Of a stretch of 64,000 nucleotides of DNA, positions 23,644-37,000 are shown piece after piece. The stretch comes from Ilex aquifolium. Taxonomy: Eukaryota; Streptophyta; Magnoliopsida; Aquifoliales; Aquifoliaceae. The position numbers and the translations under genes are program-made. The stretch lies in assembly GCA_951799425.1 (NCBI GenBank), contig OX637393.1:40001744-40065743 (forward strand), written 5' to 3'. The notes under the pieces are model-generated. The model did not search any database. It had not been told where the DNA came from and saw nothing but the letters and a program-made list of their open reading frames with translations. Numbering within the stretch: position 1 is the stretch's first letter; each line of letters starts with the position of its first letter.

Positions 23644-26169
23644 CAAAAATCATATTCACTAAACTATATTTTATGAGTGTATTATATTTTCCTATCTTCC
23701 ATGCAATAATTTCCCCAATATTTGAAAAGGTATAGTGTTAACCAAGTCAACTTCATACTGCTGGCCTATGGCCATCTCTATAAATATTTGACAAGTAATT
23801 ATTAAAGCAATTCCTTTCCCGCTGATGAAAACGAGAAGCTAATCTGTATTCACATCCTCTAAGGTTTAATAAATTTATATAAAGACCTTAATACTTTGGA
23901 ACTAACATAAAAACATTTTGAGCTTTATATTCAACTATGGACCCAAAGCAATTCCTTTCCCGCTGAATGGTGGACCCAAAGTAATTATTAAATGTTGTTT
24001 CATTAGTGATAATTTTAAAAACAAAACTGTGACATATACGCATTCCAATATGAATTAGATCTTGTTGTATATTAATCCGACATGACCAATATTTATTTTC
24101 ATTTGGTCCTAAAATATCATCTAAAATTGAATTAGTAATTATTGGAGCATATGATGCATTTATCTGATTTAATCTGATCCATCTATAATATAAAACAGGG
24201 TAGACTTCAATAAGTCCATTCGACAGTCTCAAATAAACTCATCAAACAGTCACCAACATATAAATTTTCACCGTGACTTTAAGCACGAGTTACTTTTAAT
24301 AATAAATATAGCGTAACATGTCGGTGTTCACCACCATATAATGTTTTTCAAACTTTTGAATCGGACAAATACAAATCGAGTAATTATATATCCAATTTCA
24401 ACGCGTCAATGAGAGAAATATTGGTCTAAGAATAGAAAAATAAATTGACTCGGATCAAAATCTGTTATCGTATGCTAATAAAGTTGGATTTGAACTAGAG
24501 TCCGACATAAATCCGATCTTCTATCAACAGGTCTTCATATAAGAGATCTCTCTATATCCGTTTGAAAATCTCAAGAGGTTGTAATGTTATTTCACCCAAA
24601 CTAAGGAGTACATCATTGTAATTAACCCAGATGTTAAAACTCCCTATAAGTAAGCCCATTCTTGAAATAACCTCAAAATCGAAGGGTACTTTGTATCAAC
24701 ATAAAATTCAGAAAACCATTGTCTTTACTCCCACCTCCAATAATTTTTTCTTGGTGGTTTTCTCCTTCCTTCCAAAAGACAACATTCAACATTAATCACT
24801 CTTCTGTTGTATTTCAAATCCATGTATTGTTTAAGGAAAAAATGCCCCAATACAAACAAAATGTATTCCTGTAATTGAAGATACGGTATAATATGAATGA
24901 TTTTAAAATAAATATTAGTAGCCGTTAGATGAATTTAATTAAAACCGTCTGATGAAATTTATGAAAAAAAAAATAGTAATAATGATAAATACCGACCATT
25001 CGATGCCAAATTAGTCCCACAAAGAACGCCTAATCTAATCACCGTCACATCGGACGGTTCATAATTATCCCACTAGGACTCAACTTCCCCTTATGTTGTA
25101 CTCATAGTACACTTCCGTATTCTGACACAGCTTAGAGTTTAAAAGTTAGAGAGCGATTTTAATAACATCGAGATAATACAAATCATCTGTTTTTTTTTTT
25201 TTATAAAAAAAAGTTGTTATTGCCAGAGAAAAATGGCTGCTGCCAGAGCAAGTTCCCTTATGTAATTTTGTTCTGTGTGCCTCCATAGTTTATTCACTGT
25301 TTGGAAGTTGAGAAAATTGATGGGATGCCAATGGATATGTGTGGAGTTGGTAATAGGTCAGCTAATTATTTACTCAAACTCCTTGAGGTTTAATTCATAT
25401 TTAATAAATTTGAACCGATTTATGCTCGGTCAATGATTTATGTTTAAAATTATAGAATTGTATTAAATTTGAACCTAATAATTTCTATCGATTTTATAAT
25501 GCAACCATAAATTGTAATAAAGATTTTTAATTCCAAATGTGTGAAAATCACGTCCCGGTATAGACATGGATTCTAACAATTGGGGATAATTTGTCGGATT
25601 CCTAGTTGACAGAAAAAGAATAATCCATGTTAAACATTAATTAAAGTAAAGTATTTTTTTACTTTATTTTCCTCCATAAAATACATTTGTGACAGATTTC
25701 AAAAATTAAATTTGTCTAGTTATTTTTTTAATGAGTCAAATTTAAGAGTGCATTATAAACCGAGATATCTCATTTTTTGATAAAACTAAGGTATTGTAGA
25801 AATATCATGTTGAAATTGATTCAAGACTGTTGATTTCAGTTTGATTGATTAAAAAAATAATAAAGTAATAAAATAAGAAAAAGTTTACAAATGACACATT
25901 TTTATTGAATGAAAACGGAGGTACTGTACCGAAATATCGATACATTAACCAGACTACTATTTATTTTTTATTCAATGAAGTTCATTTTTTATCAATCAAG
26001 AGTAGAACTGGCAATTTATCATTTTTTATTCAATGAACCAGGGGTAACCTTTGCATGAAGGCACGATACAATGTGAATGATTTTGAGAGAGATGTTAGTA
26101 GCCGTTGGATGAATCTATTTGAGATTGTCGAATGAACTTATTGAAACCTGTCATGTTTTATATTATATA
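23644..26169. other. Repeat-bearing AT-rich spacer, no gene seen
   Basis: Includes a small duplication of AATTCCTTTCCCGCTGA (near 23810 and 23949). It also has fragments of a dispersed repeat (TAGTAGCCGTTRGATGAAT type) at about 24880-24960 and 26064-26160, with an inverted piece at about 24180-24245. A 114-codon minus frame at 23888-24232 overlaps that piece and has no known domain. Confidence 0.5.
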
Positions 26170-26760
26170 CTAATTATTACCCGTGCCTGAAGGAACTATA
26201 CAACAAACAAAAAAATCTTAAACAATTGTCCAAATTCAAAAGGAATAACTTAAAAATATTTATATAAATTCTTCTTTCAAAATGACTCGAAATATATCAA
26301 CCATATCCTCCCTATTAATGGAACTGATATAAAAATATATAAAAACTCTCCAAAATAACATCATTTATACAAATGCCTCGGAAAAAAAAAAAAGCAAATA
26401 CTAACATAACCTATTGAAATTTACAATCTTTAAGCAATTAAAAAAATAAATAAAATCTTGCTCATTTATAAGACTCACGAATTTATCACATTTACTACCA
26501 CTCAATCTAATAGTACAATATAATTATAAACTCAACCACCATATTTCCAATCCACCTATCCCCATGAAATAAATACCTCAAGCCAAAAAAAAATACTAAC
26601 AAACACATTAAATTCACAATTTTTAAAAATAAAATCAACCCGAATCTTGCTCATTTATAAAACTTATGAATTTATCACCACTATCACCATTCAACCCCCA
26701 AATGATATAATATAATTATAAATTTAATCACCAAGTGTCCAGTCCTTCACACACACACAC

Positions 26761-26794
<34 letters not shown>

Positions 26795-27648
26795 AAACTC
26801 ACTCACATTTCTTTTTTGGTTACCAAAAAACCCTCCTAACCAATAACTCATGTTTTTAAGATAAAATAATATTTAATTTAGAAATAGGGTAAAAATTATG
26901 GACATCCTTTGAGTTTTGATAATATTACACAGACACCTTCTGACATTTTATAAATAATACGGAGACCCCCTGAGGTCTAAAATTTATTACATGGAGACTC
27001 CTTATGTCTCCCTTCCGTAAATATTGCTAACGGAAATTGATAATTTCATCCCAAAAAATGTTATTATTTTTACAATTGTCCTTCTCCAAATTTAGTACCA
27101 AAAAAATTAAAAAAATTATAAAATTTGATTTAGTACCAAAAAATTGATTCAATGAATTTCAATATTAATTTGATAACATTAAAAATTAATTTTTTATTAA
27201 TTCGGTAAAGTTGAATATAAATTGGACAAAATTAAATGTCAATTTTGGATAAAATTATATATTAATTTACAATCTAAGGTTCATTCGTGTTAAATATTAT
27301 TTGGTGTTTATAGTCAATGTGCTATTTTTTATTTACATTAAGTGTTATTTACAAATTAAGAAGTAAGTGGTAAAATACATGCTGTCAGATATATAAAAAA
27401 TTTGAATTAGTTTCATCGAATAAATAATTGTATAATATGTAGTTTTATTTTTAGGGAGTAAATAATAACAAAAAAACACGGGAAAAACAAAAAAAAAAGA
27501 TAATAGTATGAGAGAGAGAGAGAGTTATATGAGAGATAGAAGTCTTAGAATTGTAAAATGAATGAAAGTTCAATTAGAACCATTGGATCAAAACACTCTG
27601 AGCTCTGAAAAGCTCAAGACAAACAATCTAGCTACTTTATTAAATAGA
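26170..27648 (-). mobile_element. Non-autonomous Helitron
   Basis: On the minus strand it starts TCTATTTAATAAAGTAGC (27648) and ends with GGCACGGGTAATAATTAG, a worn hairpin and terminus. The A flank at 26169 fits. The first 1.1 kb (about 26170-27270) matches 29595-30665. No transposase gene is present. It abuts the next Helitron without spacer. Confidence 0.65.
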
Positions 27649-28625
27649 CTAGTAATTGCCCGTGCCTGAAGACACTATATTACTTGTAAAGAATTACAAA
27701 TATTTGTTCATAAATAAAGAGAATGTCTAATATAATTTGAACAATACAACGATCAAATTGATATTGTTCAATCTATATGCAGAACATATATAATCAAACT
27801 TTTATATAACAAAAGTCACGCTACAACTACTGTAACATATTAATTCAAAAATATGAAAAAATATAATTATTATTGATCAAACATGTACGATTTTAACATT
27901 TTTAATAAACTTTATTTCAAATTTGAAAAAATTATAATTATTTGTGTTTTTGTAGGTTTCTACTTAAAGTTTATAACATTATCTCTGCACTATTTTTTCA
28001 ATGTGAATTTGTGTAACTTTTGTGAGGAAATATCCAAAAGTTTAACGTGAATTCTAGTAAATATAAAAAAATTTGTTAAGAAATTAAAATCAGTTTTTAT
28101 TTCAGTTCAACTTAAATATTCGTAAAATTCAATCGAATTTAAGTTTAAGTAAAAATTTGTATTTTATACTTGACAGTCAAATTCAGCTCAATTCGAGTCT
28201 TAATCATAATTACGTCAAACTGAGAATTGAATTTAAGTTCGACTCAATTAACACTTCTATCTTAAACCTACAAACTAATTCTTATTTATTCCTATTCACA
28301 GTGACACCATAATTTTTTTAATTTAATTATTCTTTATTATTTTTACAATCAATTTTAATTTGACTTCAACTTTGAATACTCGTAAAATTTAAACAAAGTT
28401 AAATTTAAACAAAAATACACTTTATACTCAACAATAAAATTCAGCTCTATTCGAATCCTAATCATAATCACTTCGACCCGATAATCGAGTAAAATGAAAT
28501 GATTCTTGTAATTTTTGCAAGGAAAAAAATTTGGAGGAGTAGTTTTGATCATTTGATCAATAATCTTAAAACAATCTGACCCACAAAAAACTCAAGACAA
28601 ACAATGATAGCTCCCTTAATATAGA
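27649..28625 (-). mobile_element. Non-autonomous Helitron joined to the previous one
   Basis: Starts on the + strand with CTAGTAATTGCCCGTGCC (the complement of a Helitron 3' end) directly after the neighbour's 5' end, and finishes at TATAGA before T at 28626. About 28310-28500 is shared with about 31315-31500. Confidence 0.6.
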
Positions 28626-29119
28626 TATATCACAAATTATATATATATATATTATTAGTTTATTATACCATTCGAATATTATAGTATTTTTATTTCAATA
28701 CAAAATATGACATATATTATAGTCATTCAACTTGTTTTGACGCAAATAATTTGTATTTAAGGTCCATTTGTTTATTTGAAAATTTTAAATATAATCTGTA
28801 ATTATATAGAATCATAATTAACGACCTAATTAATGTGTAGTATGAGATAGAGAGAGAAAGAGTTATAAGAGATATCAAAGTCTTAGAATTGTAGAAGGAA
28901 TAAAAGTCTTGTTCAAAAAATTGAGAGATGGAATTTAGCATTAGGACTGTCATATCAATAATCGTCAAGTGATATGAGCCACAACATAAATGAGAAGTGA
29001 TGAAATTGGAGGGGGAGAATTCAATGTGAATGGCTTTCAGAGGGATATTGGTGACTGCTGGGTGACTTTATTTGAGACTGTCAGATGGACTTATTAAAAT
29101 CTGTGATGTTTTATATTAT

Positions 29120-29120
<1 letters not shown>
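28626..29120. other. AT-rich spacer with repeat fragments
   Basis: No gene. About 29015-29110 is another copy of the TGTGAATG, GATATT, GTGACT, TTTGAGACTGTC repeat also seen near 26064-26160. Confidence 0.5.
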
Positions 29121-29151
<31 letters not shown>

Positions 29152-29594
29152 GTATATATATATATATTAATAAACCTCTATTTTGTTAGCAATAATCCTT
29201 GTTATTGTATTATTATTTTATTAATTTTAAATTACGCGTTTGAACTGTTTATTATATAGATTGGATTATATATATAGATATAGATATCGGTATAGATATA
29301 TATAGATAGATAAATAGGACGGCATATATTAATGAACTTATATTTTATTAGAGATAATCCTTGTTATTAGAGTTTTAATAGATTTTAGATATATTTTGTT
29401 TTTTTTTTTATATATATATAACCGTCCAAGCCAATCTCTCTCATAGTTTGAATGGGAATGAGGAGAGATAAAAAAGAATGTAGTAGAGTCCTATAGGAAC
29501 GTAGATAAATTAGGGTCATCGGATAAAAAACCTAAAAATGATCTGAGCCGTAAAAAGCTAAAGACAAAGAAATTTAGTTACTTTATTATATAGA
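29121..29594 (-). mobile_element. Truncated Helitron 5' end plus AC/AT microsatellite
   Basis: Minus-strand 5' terminus TCTATATAATAAAGTAAC at 29594, homologous to the last 500 bp of the next element (about 31990-32507). No 3' hairpin is found upstream. Instead the copy fades into an (AC)n(AT)n run at 29121-29166. It abuts the next Helitron directly. Confidence 0.6.
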
Positions 29595-32507
29595 CTAATC
29601 GTTACCCGTGCCTGAAGGCACTATATAACAAACAAAAAATTCTTACACAGTTGTCCAAATTCAAAAAGAATAGGCCAAAAATATTCATATCAATTCTTCT
29701 TTTAAAATTACTCGAAATATATCGCCGATCATATCTTCCATATTAATAGAACTGTCGTAAAAATATATACAATTCTTCAAAACAACACCATATATACAAA
29801 TGCCTCCGAAAAAAAAAAAATATTAACATAATCCATTAAAATTTACAATCTTTAAGTAATAAATAAAATTTTTCTCATTTATAAGACTCAAGAATTTATC
29901 ACATTTACCACCACTCAATCCAATAATAGAATATAATTATAAAATTAATCACCATATTTTCAATCCACCCTATCTCCATGTAATATATATCTCAAGCAAA
30001 AAAAAAAAAAAAATTACTAACATAACACAATTAAATTCACAATCGTTAAGCGATAAATAAAACCAACCAAATCTTACTCATTTATAAAACTCATGAATTT
30101 ATCACCACTATCACCATTCAACCCCAAATGGCACAACAAAATTATAAATTTAATTACCAAAATTTCAATCCTTCACATATAAATATACACAGAAACATAC
30201 TCTCACACATTTTTTTTTTGCTACCAAAAAACCTTCCTAATTAATAACTGCTTTTATTAAAAATATAATAATTCAAGTTTTTATGATAAAATAATAATAA
30301 ATTACTATCTAATTAAAAAATAGGAAAAAAAATACGGACTTCCCCTGAGTTTTGACAATATTATGAAGACACTCCCTGATATTTTATAAATAACACGGAA
30401 ATCCCCAAAATTTAAAATTTATTACACAGAGACCCCTTTGTCTCCCTTCCTTTAATATTGCTAACGTAAAATGATGATTTTATCCCAAAAAAATTATTAT
30501 TTTTATAATTGCCTTTCTCCAACTTGAGTACCCAAAAAAATTAAAAAATTAATAAAATAAAATAAGATTTGATTTAGTACCCAAAAAATTGATATAATTT
30601 AGTACCCCCCAAAAATTGATTGAATGAATTTTAATATTAATTTGATAACAATAAAAATTAATTTGATATTAAGGAAAAATGTTTTACCCTTAATGAGGAG
30701 TACCCTGTGGTATTGACAACAATGTGTCCATAGCTCTTTCAAGAAGTTTCGTCGAGCACACGATGACTATGGTATAAATTCAGTATAGTACAAACTTATA
30801 AAAAAAACAACTATGCTGAATATGCCCCAATAAAATTCTCCTCCAGATCATCCATATCACCTTTAAAAGTATTTTTAGAAAAGGTTGAGTTTCAACATAT
30901 ATAGGTACCTACACATAAGTAATATAAATCAGGTCCTCAAACGAAAACCACCTGAATGTGCATTACATCCATAGGCCCTATGAACTTCTATAAAGGAGAC
31001 ATCACTTTTTCTAATGTTCAGTCATCGAGCAGAAGACATTTTGTCAAATAGATTATGGGCATAGATTGAAAGAGAGATAGAGACAGAGAGACAGAATAAA
31101 TACACTCAAATCAAACAAAGATTTCTCCAAAAAATCCTAACCCAAATAACCTTTTTCCATGAAAATATACAAACGCAAAGGATCAGAGATGGATTTTCGG
31201 GAGGTGGGTTAATGGGTTGGGGTTTTTGGGAGGGGAGGTTTCTGGATTGGAGTGAGAGTGAGCGAAAGAAAATTGAAGAAGAAGAGGAACATAGATGGGT
31301 TTTCGGTCTTACTTACTATATAATTTAATTATTCTTTATTATTTTTACAATCAATTTCAATTTTGATTTCAACTTTGAATATTTGTAAAATTCAAGCAAA
31401 GTTAAGTTTAAACTTGACATATATACTTTATACTTGACAATCAAATTCAGCTAAATTCGAATTCTAATAATAATCACGTCAAACCGATAATTGAGTAAAT
31501 CGGTAAAAAATTTTAAAAAATTTTAACACGAACCATTTAATAAACAGGTAACACGGCACGACTCGTTTAATCCATTTACAAAAAAATAAAAAAAAATATT
31601 ATTTTAATAAATTTTTACACTCCATTTATTTGCTTTCAACTGTACTTTCCTCAATTGAAGGAATTCCAGCCAACAGCTCACGTGAAAATCACACCACAAA
31701 GGTTGGTTAAAATGAGAAGTTCACTACCCTTTTTATAGGCAACTGAAGTCTCCCCTCTCCACTCCTTGTCGATGTGGGATTCAAAGAAAAGGGGCAAAAG
31801 GCAATTCAATGCCTCAAAGCTCAAAACTTCACTTTCCTACTATTGATATGCTTATTTTTTTTTTTTTGAAATATTTTCTTTATTTTTTTTTCTTTACTCA
31901 TTCATTATTATATATATATAATTTATTATTATATTAAATTTATTTAAACGGGTTGACAGGTCTCACCCGAATATGACCCGTTTATTAAACATATGTTAAT
32001 AAACCTATACTTTGTTAGCGATAATCTTTGTTATTGTACTATTATTTTGTTAATTTTAAATTACGCGTTTGAACTGTTTATTATATAAATTGAATTATAT
32101 ATATAGATATAGATATCAATATAAATATATAAATATGACGGCATATGTCAATGAACTTATATTTTTTTTAGAGATAATCCTTATTATTAGAGTTTTAATA
32201 GATTTTAGATATATTTTATTTTTATTATATCTATATATATGTGTGTGTGTGTGTGTGTATAACCGTCCAAGTCAATCTCTCCCATGGTTTGAATGGAAAT
32301 GAGGAGAGATAATAAAGAATGTAGTAGAGTCCTGTAAGGATGTAGATATCTCTCCAATGGTTTGAATGGGGATGATGAGAGATAAAATGAATGTAGTAGA
32401 GTCCTGTAGGAATGTAGATTAATTAGAATCGTTGGATCAAAAACTTAAAAATGATCTGAGCCGCGAAAAGCTAAAGACAAAGAAATCTAGCTACTTTAGT
32501 ATATAGA
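29595..32507 (-). mobile_element. Mosaic non-autonomous Helitron (about 2.9 kb)
   Basis: Minus-strand 5' end TCTATATACTAAAGTAGC at 32507, followed on the + strand by T. The 3' end is a GTGCCTTCAGGCACGG hairpin with terminus at 29595. It is a patchwork: 29595-30665 matches 26170-27270, about 31315-31500 matches about 28310-28500, about 31990-32507 matches 29165-29594, and 30676-31314 is found nowhere else in the window. No helicase is encoded. Mosaic structure is characteristic of Helitrons that pick up or fuse segments. Confidence 0.7.
30676..31314 (-). other. Unique segment inside the mosaic Helitron, possible captured gene piece
   Basis: Unlike its surroundings this part is less AT-rich. 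On the minus strand it reads like a plant 5' UTR: C-rich CCAACCCATTAACCCACC, then TTCTGTCTCTCTGTCTCTAT. No matching gene is in the window and no frame of note exists, so capture is inference. Confidence 0.35.
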
Positions 32508-33106
32508 TATTTCAAAATTTATTCCATCTATTTTCTTCAATTTATAGTTGTATAAAGTGAAATTCGTATCTTATCAAATTAAATACTGTACATAAAATTT
32601 GTTCAATCAAATTGGTGTTTTGTTTAGTTTGGTTTGTGATCTATTTATTTAATGGGTTTAAAAGTTCCACCGTATCTAATAAAACTAAATCAAAACCTAC
32701 TAATTCTGTATTCCAGTCTACAATGGGGTTAATTTAGTCCACTTGAATGCAAATTAAGACTGTGTTTGACATTATTTCTCAAACTAAAAGTCTTTTCCCC
32801 TCCAGAATTACCTAGATTCCAAACAGTCGCGAAGTGTGGAAGCAGCGAAATACTTGGAAATAGAAGAATGTAAAACGGAGAAAGGAACAAGATTTTACAG
32901 AGAGAGAGAGAAATAGGAAGTGTAGATGCAGAGAATATATATTACTATATTTGTAATAAAATATTAATATTCGGACAATATATATCTGTATATAATGTAA
33001 TGTATAGAATAATGCGGTACATGACGCCGACGGCATACCAAAATGTCCAAACCCAGTAGTTCATTTCTGGAGACTTTTCTTCGGTGCAGACTCTGACTTA
33101 GACTAA
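32508..33106. other. Upstream region of the clathrin adaptor gene
   Basis: AT-rich to about 32800, then mixed sequence with GAGAGAGAG (about 32901) and several TATA-like runs. The promoter probably lies here, but no single element can be singled out. Confidence 0.4.
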
Positions 33107-33177
33107 CACCTGTTCTCCTCTATCTTTCCCTCTCTTCTTCTTCTTCTTCTCTCTCTCTCTCTTTATCTACCATTCAG
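33107..33177 (+). promoter_or_regulatory. CT-rich leader exon of the clathrin adaptor gene
   Basis: A TTCTTCTTCTTCTCTCTCTC tract ends in CATTCAG before GTAAAAGT, a good donor. The next acceptor, CCTCATGTAG at 34020, lies 20 bp before the start codon. This fits a spliced 5' UTR with an 843-bp leader intron, common in plant housekeeping genes. The transcription start is approximate. Confidence 0.5.
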
Positions 33178-34040
33178 GTAAAAGTAAACCCATTTGTTTG
33201 CTGATCTCTCTCTCTCTCTCTATGAATCTGTGTTGATTAGTGAGCTGAAAGGCTAATGTGAAATGTACCCTTTGACCTCTAGTATTTGTGTTTTATTTTG
33301 TTGGATCTTTTAGTTGAAAGTTTGGTTTTGTAATTTTCGTATTATGAATGATTACCCCTGGTTTGATTTGATGCCTAGATATGTGACTCTATGCTGAATT
33401 GTAGTTGCTGTGATTATTTTCTACTTATTTGTGCTGTAATTCTGTGCCTCTATGCTGTTATGATGTCATCTCTCCCTAACCGAGAACATTTCTATGTGAA
33501 TTTTTTTTCTCATTTGGTGAAATCCAAGAGTATCTGTTGATATTATACACACATATATATGTATATATAGACACAACAAATTAGCACAGGCTGACGATTG
33601 TTGCTGGTAATTCAAAATCATATTCTGGGTATCGATGATTTTTTTTGTTTTCTAAGGATTGGTGTTGTTCAGATTCAAGTTTAATTTATAGTAACCGAAG
33701 CTGTTCAAATCAGATTGAATCTATATCCATAATAGTTACATCTTCGGATGGTTTCTGTATATAAAGGAATATAACCACCAATTGTAAGTTTGACTTTAGT
33801 TTTGCAACAAGGATTTCTTCTTTCCGTTCTCTCATTATTCTGGTCTCTAAATAAGTACAAGGGTCATTAATGGTTTAAACGAAACTGAGATACATGCTTG
33901 CCTTTGAAAGAATTTTTTTTCCTATTGATCTTGAATGTTATGGACTTATTTAGTTTGTTTATGGTAAGCTGAGATTCATTTAATTAAATGGACCTTATTT
34001 CCTCATTGGGCCTCATGTAGACTCTTATGATTGAGAGAGA

Positions 34041-37000
34041 ATGTCGGGAGGGGGCTCACAGAATAGCTTGAGAAAAGCACTTGGATCCATTAAGGATACC
34101 ACCACTGTCAGTTTGGCTAAAATAAATAGTGACTACAAGGTATGAATAAATTAAATTTTGTTGATGGTTTTATTTTCTTATGTTTGTTGCATTAGAGATG
34201 ATTTTGTGATTTCTATTTGGGTTTTTTTTTGCAGGAATTGGACATTGCTATTGTTAAGGCGACAAATCATGTTGAGCGTCCAGCAAAAGAGAAGTACATA
34301 AGAGGTCAGTGAAATGAAATTTTTTGTGTGGTGGCATGTCCTCTATTTTGTCACTTTACCTCTATTGTGCTTGTATATTTAAATTCTGCGTAAACCTAGG
34401 GATCTGAAGCAGTTCTTTTGTATTTCTTGTTGCAGCTATTTTTGCAGCTGTGTCGGCTACAAGACCTCGAGCTGATGTTGCTTACTGCATACATGCTCTT
34501 GCAAGACGATTGGCAAAGACACATAATTGGGCAGTATGCACTCAAGCTTATAATGTTTATTATGTGATAACTCCATTGGTTGATTAATTCTTTATCGCTG
34601 AATATAAGTAAACATTAATGCATGATGTATGTTTCATTAAAGCCGCTGTTTGTGTCAACATTCAGGTTTGAATCCTGGAAATCAGACAATGTTAATGAGA
34701 TTTCTAGGAGCTCCTGAGTATTTATTAGCCGAATTATGTTTTCAATTTTTGAGTGATTAAGATACAGTGGAGAGAAGCTGAAGTAGAACTTCACATATTG
34801 TTTTATTGCTGAAAATGGTTACTTTCTTTATTTTCTCTTCTAAAGGAGCTAGAGGTAACTATATTGAATGTGCGTTGAAATTGCCTACTCTACACAAATT
34901 GTTTGAGGCCTTCATTGGCTTAAATTGTCCCTCATTAGATTTGGCAGCTGATAACACACTTGCTAAAAGTTAAGAAAGGTTGGCCTCAAGAGTCAAGATA
35001 AATCCAATTTCCTACCAAGTTGCTTGCTTTGGTATCAGTGGAGGAAATATCAAATGGTAGAGTGGCTAACATGAAGCATGAGAATGAATATTATAATGCC
35101 CAATGGGATGGCAGTAACTTGGTTTGGTGAGAATTGCATTTGCAGATCCCTGGATTACATATTTAGATGGTCAACGGATCGGTAATCGAAATCGGGAATA
35201 ATATCAATAATGCGATCAAATTTCCATGATGGTTGGAAACTGAATCCATGGTCAATGGTGGTAATATCTGACTTGATTAATTCTAAAAAGGAATAAAAAT
35301 CCAAAATTAAGCTCCTTCCCAAAATTTAGTACATTCCTAAAATCAAGTTCTATTCTCAAAATCAAGTTACTTCTAGTAATAGTGTACATTCATATAAATA
35401 CTCTCATGGAATAGGTATTAATTCCTATGTCATATTGCTGATAATGACCAACCAATAAATATGAATACATAATGTTCTAGTGTTATGGTGTATCCAAGTC
35501 CTGGATGGATCTAAATTAACACTCGTCATCTGCCATTTCAGTAAAACCTCTTTGCCATCTGGTTTATTGTGAGACTTTTTTGTTTCTGACATCACTATGA
35601 TGGATATTAGTGAAAGATACTTCAGATTGGTGATGGCTGTGATTGATTGTATTATCTTATTTACTCCTCAGCTTGACTGGATACTTGCCTATTCTTGATA
35701 AGTAGGTGATTCTTGGATGTGTACTTTATTGTTTGAGGTGTGTTTGATGTTCAGGTTGCCTTGAAAACTTTGATTGTTATTCATCGTGCTTTGAGGGAAG
35801 TGGACCCAACATTCCAAGAAGAACTTATCAACTATGGCAGGAGCAGAAGCCACATTCTCAACTTGGCTCACTTCAAGGATGATTCCAGTCCAAATGGTAT
35901 GTCATCTATTTTCCTTGTGACTACACTTGACTTGAGAAAAGTTGAGTTCTTTGGTGATGAATGTGTTCTAATATGCTGCACAGCATGGGATTACTCTGCA
36001 TGGGTGCGCACTTATGCGTTATTTTTGGAGGAGAGGCTGGAATGTTTTCGTGTGCTGAAATATGATGTTGAGACAGATCGCCCTGTAAGAAAACTATCTA
36101 TACCTTCTGCAGCATGCTATTGCTTTTCTATAAATCCACTGGAATATGGGACCTTTGCATTCTTGTTGAGAATATTTATCTATTTTGAAGGTTTAAGCTT
36201 ATTCTGGGTAGAGCTGCTTTTGGTGTCCAAGATATACACTGTGAACTTATGCATTTTAATGCATGTGAAAAGCCAACATATGTACTTTCTATGTTAAACT
36301 AACTTTAGATGGGGAATTGTTTGAATGCATATTTTCTTGTAATTATATCATTTGCTAGCTAGAAGTGCTAGTATGATATTTTTCTTAATCAGTTGTGACA
36401 TACTGTAAATTGTGGAATTGTATGCATTCAGTCGTTAACAATTTTCCTGGCTCAAAATTTGTCGCTTTTGCATTCTTGATTTTTTTCGTTAAAGCTTTTT
36501 TCAGTCACTTACTTTTCCCCTCCTTATCAAAAACCTTAATTGTTTGGGCCTTATTTTTTATAAGTGAGGGACCCTTCTGAAACTAACTTCTTTGCCATCC
36601 TTCTTCACCCCATTAATCAGTGATTTACAAAGAAATAGTTGATTCGTGATATATACTAACACAATTTCTTATGCAGTTAGTAGTGTTTTTTCTTTTTTAT
36701 TTTTATTTTTTTTTTTGGGGGGGGGGGGGGGGGGTTTAAATAGTAGTTTGTCCTTTAGACAACCCTAAAATGGAAATTGTGGCGCAGAGAACCAAAGATC
36801 TGGACACTCCTGAGTTGCTTGAGCAGCTACCTTCTCTGCAAGAGCTCCTATTTCGCGTTCTTGGCTGCCTGGTAACTTTTATGAATTGCTTAGTTCTATA
36901 TTAGGTGGATAACCCAGTAAATGTTGTCTTCTTTTCAAAGCCAAATGGTTTCATAATCTTGCGCTTGTACCATGGAATTAATATCTCATTTTTTTTATAC

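Noticed and set aside
23888-24232. 114-codon minus frame
   Set aside because: Begins inside a dispersed repeat and shows no recognisable domain.
36759-36787. Alternative acceptor TCCTTTAG for exon 6 of the clathrin adaptor
   Set aside because: It would shift the frame; the GCGCAG acceptor at 36787 keeps it and gives the family sequence RTKDLDT.
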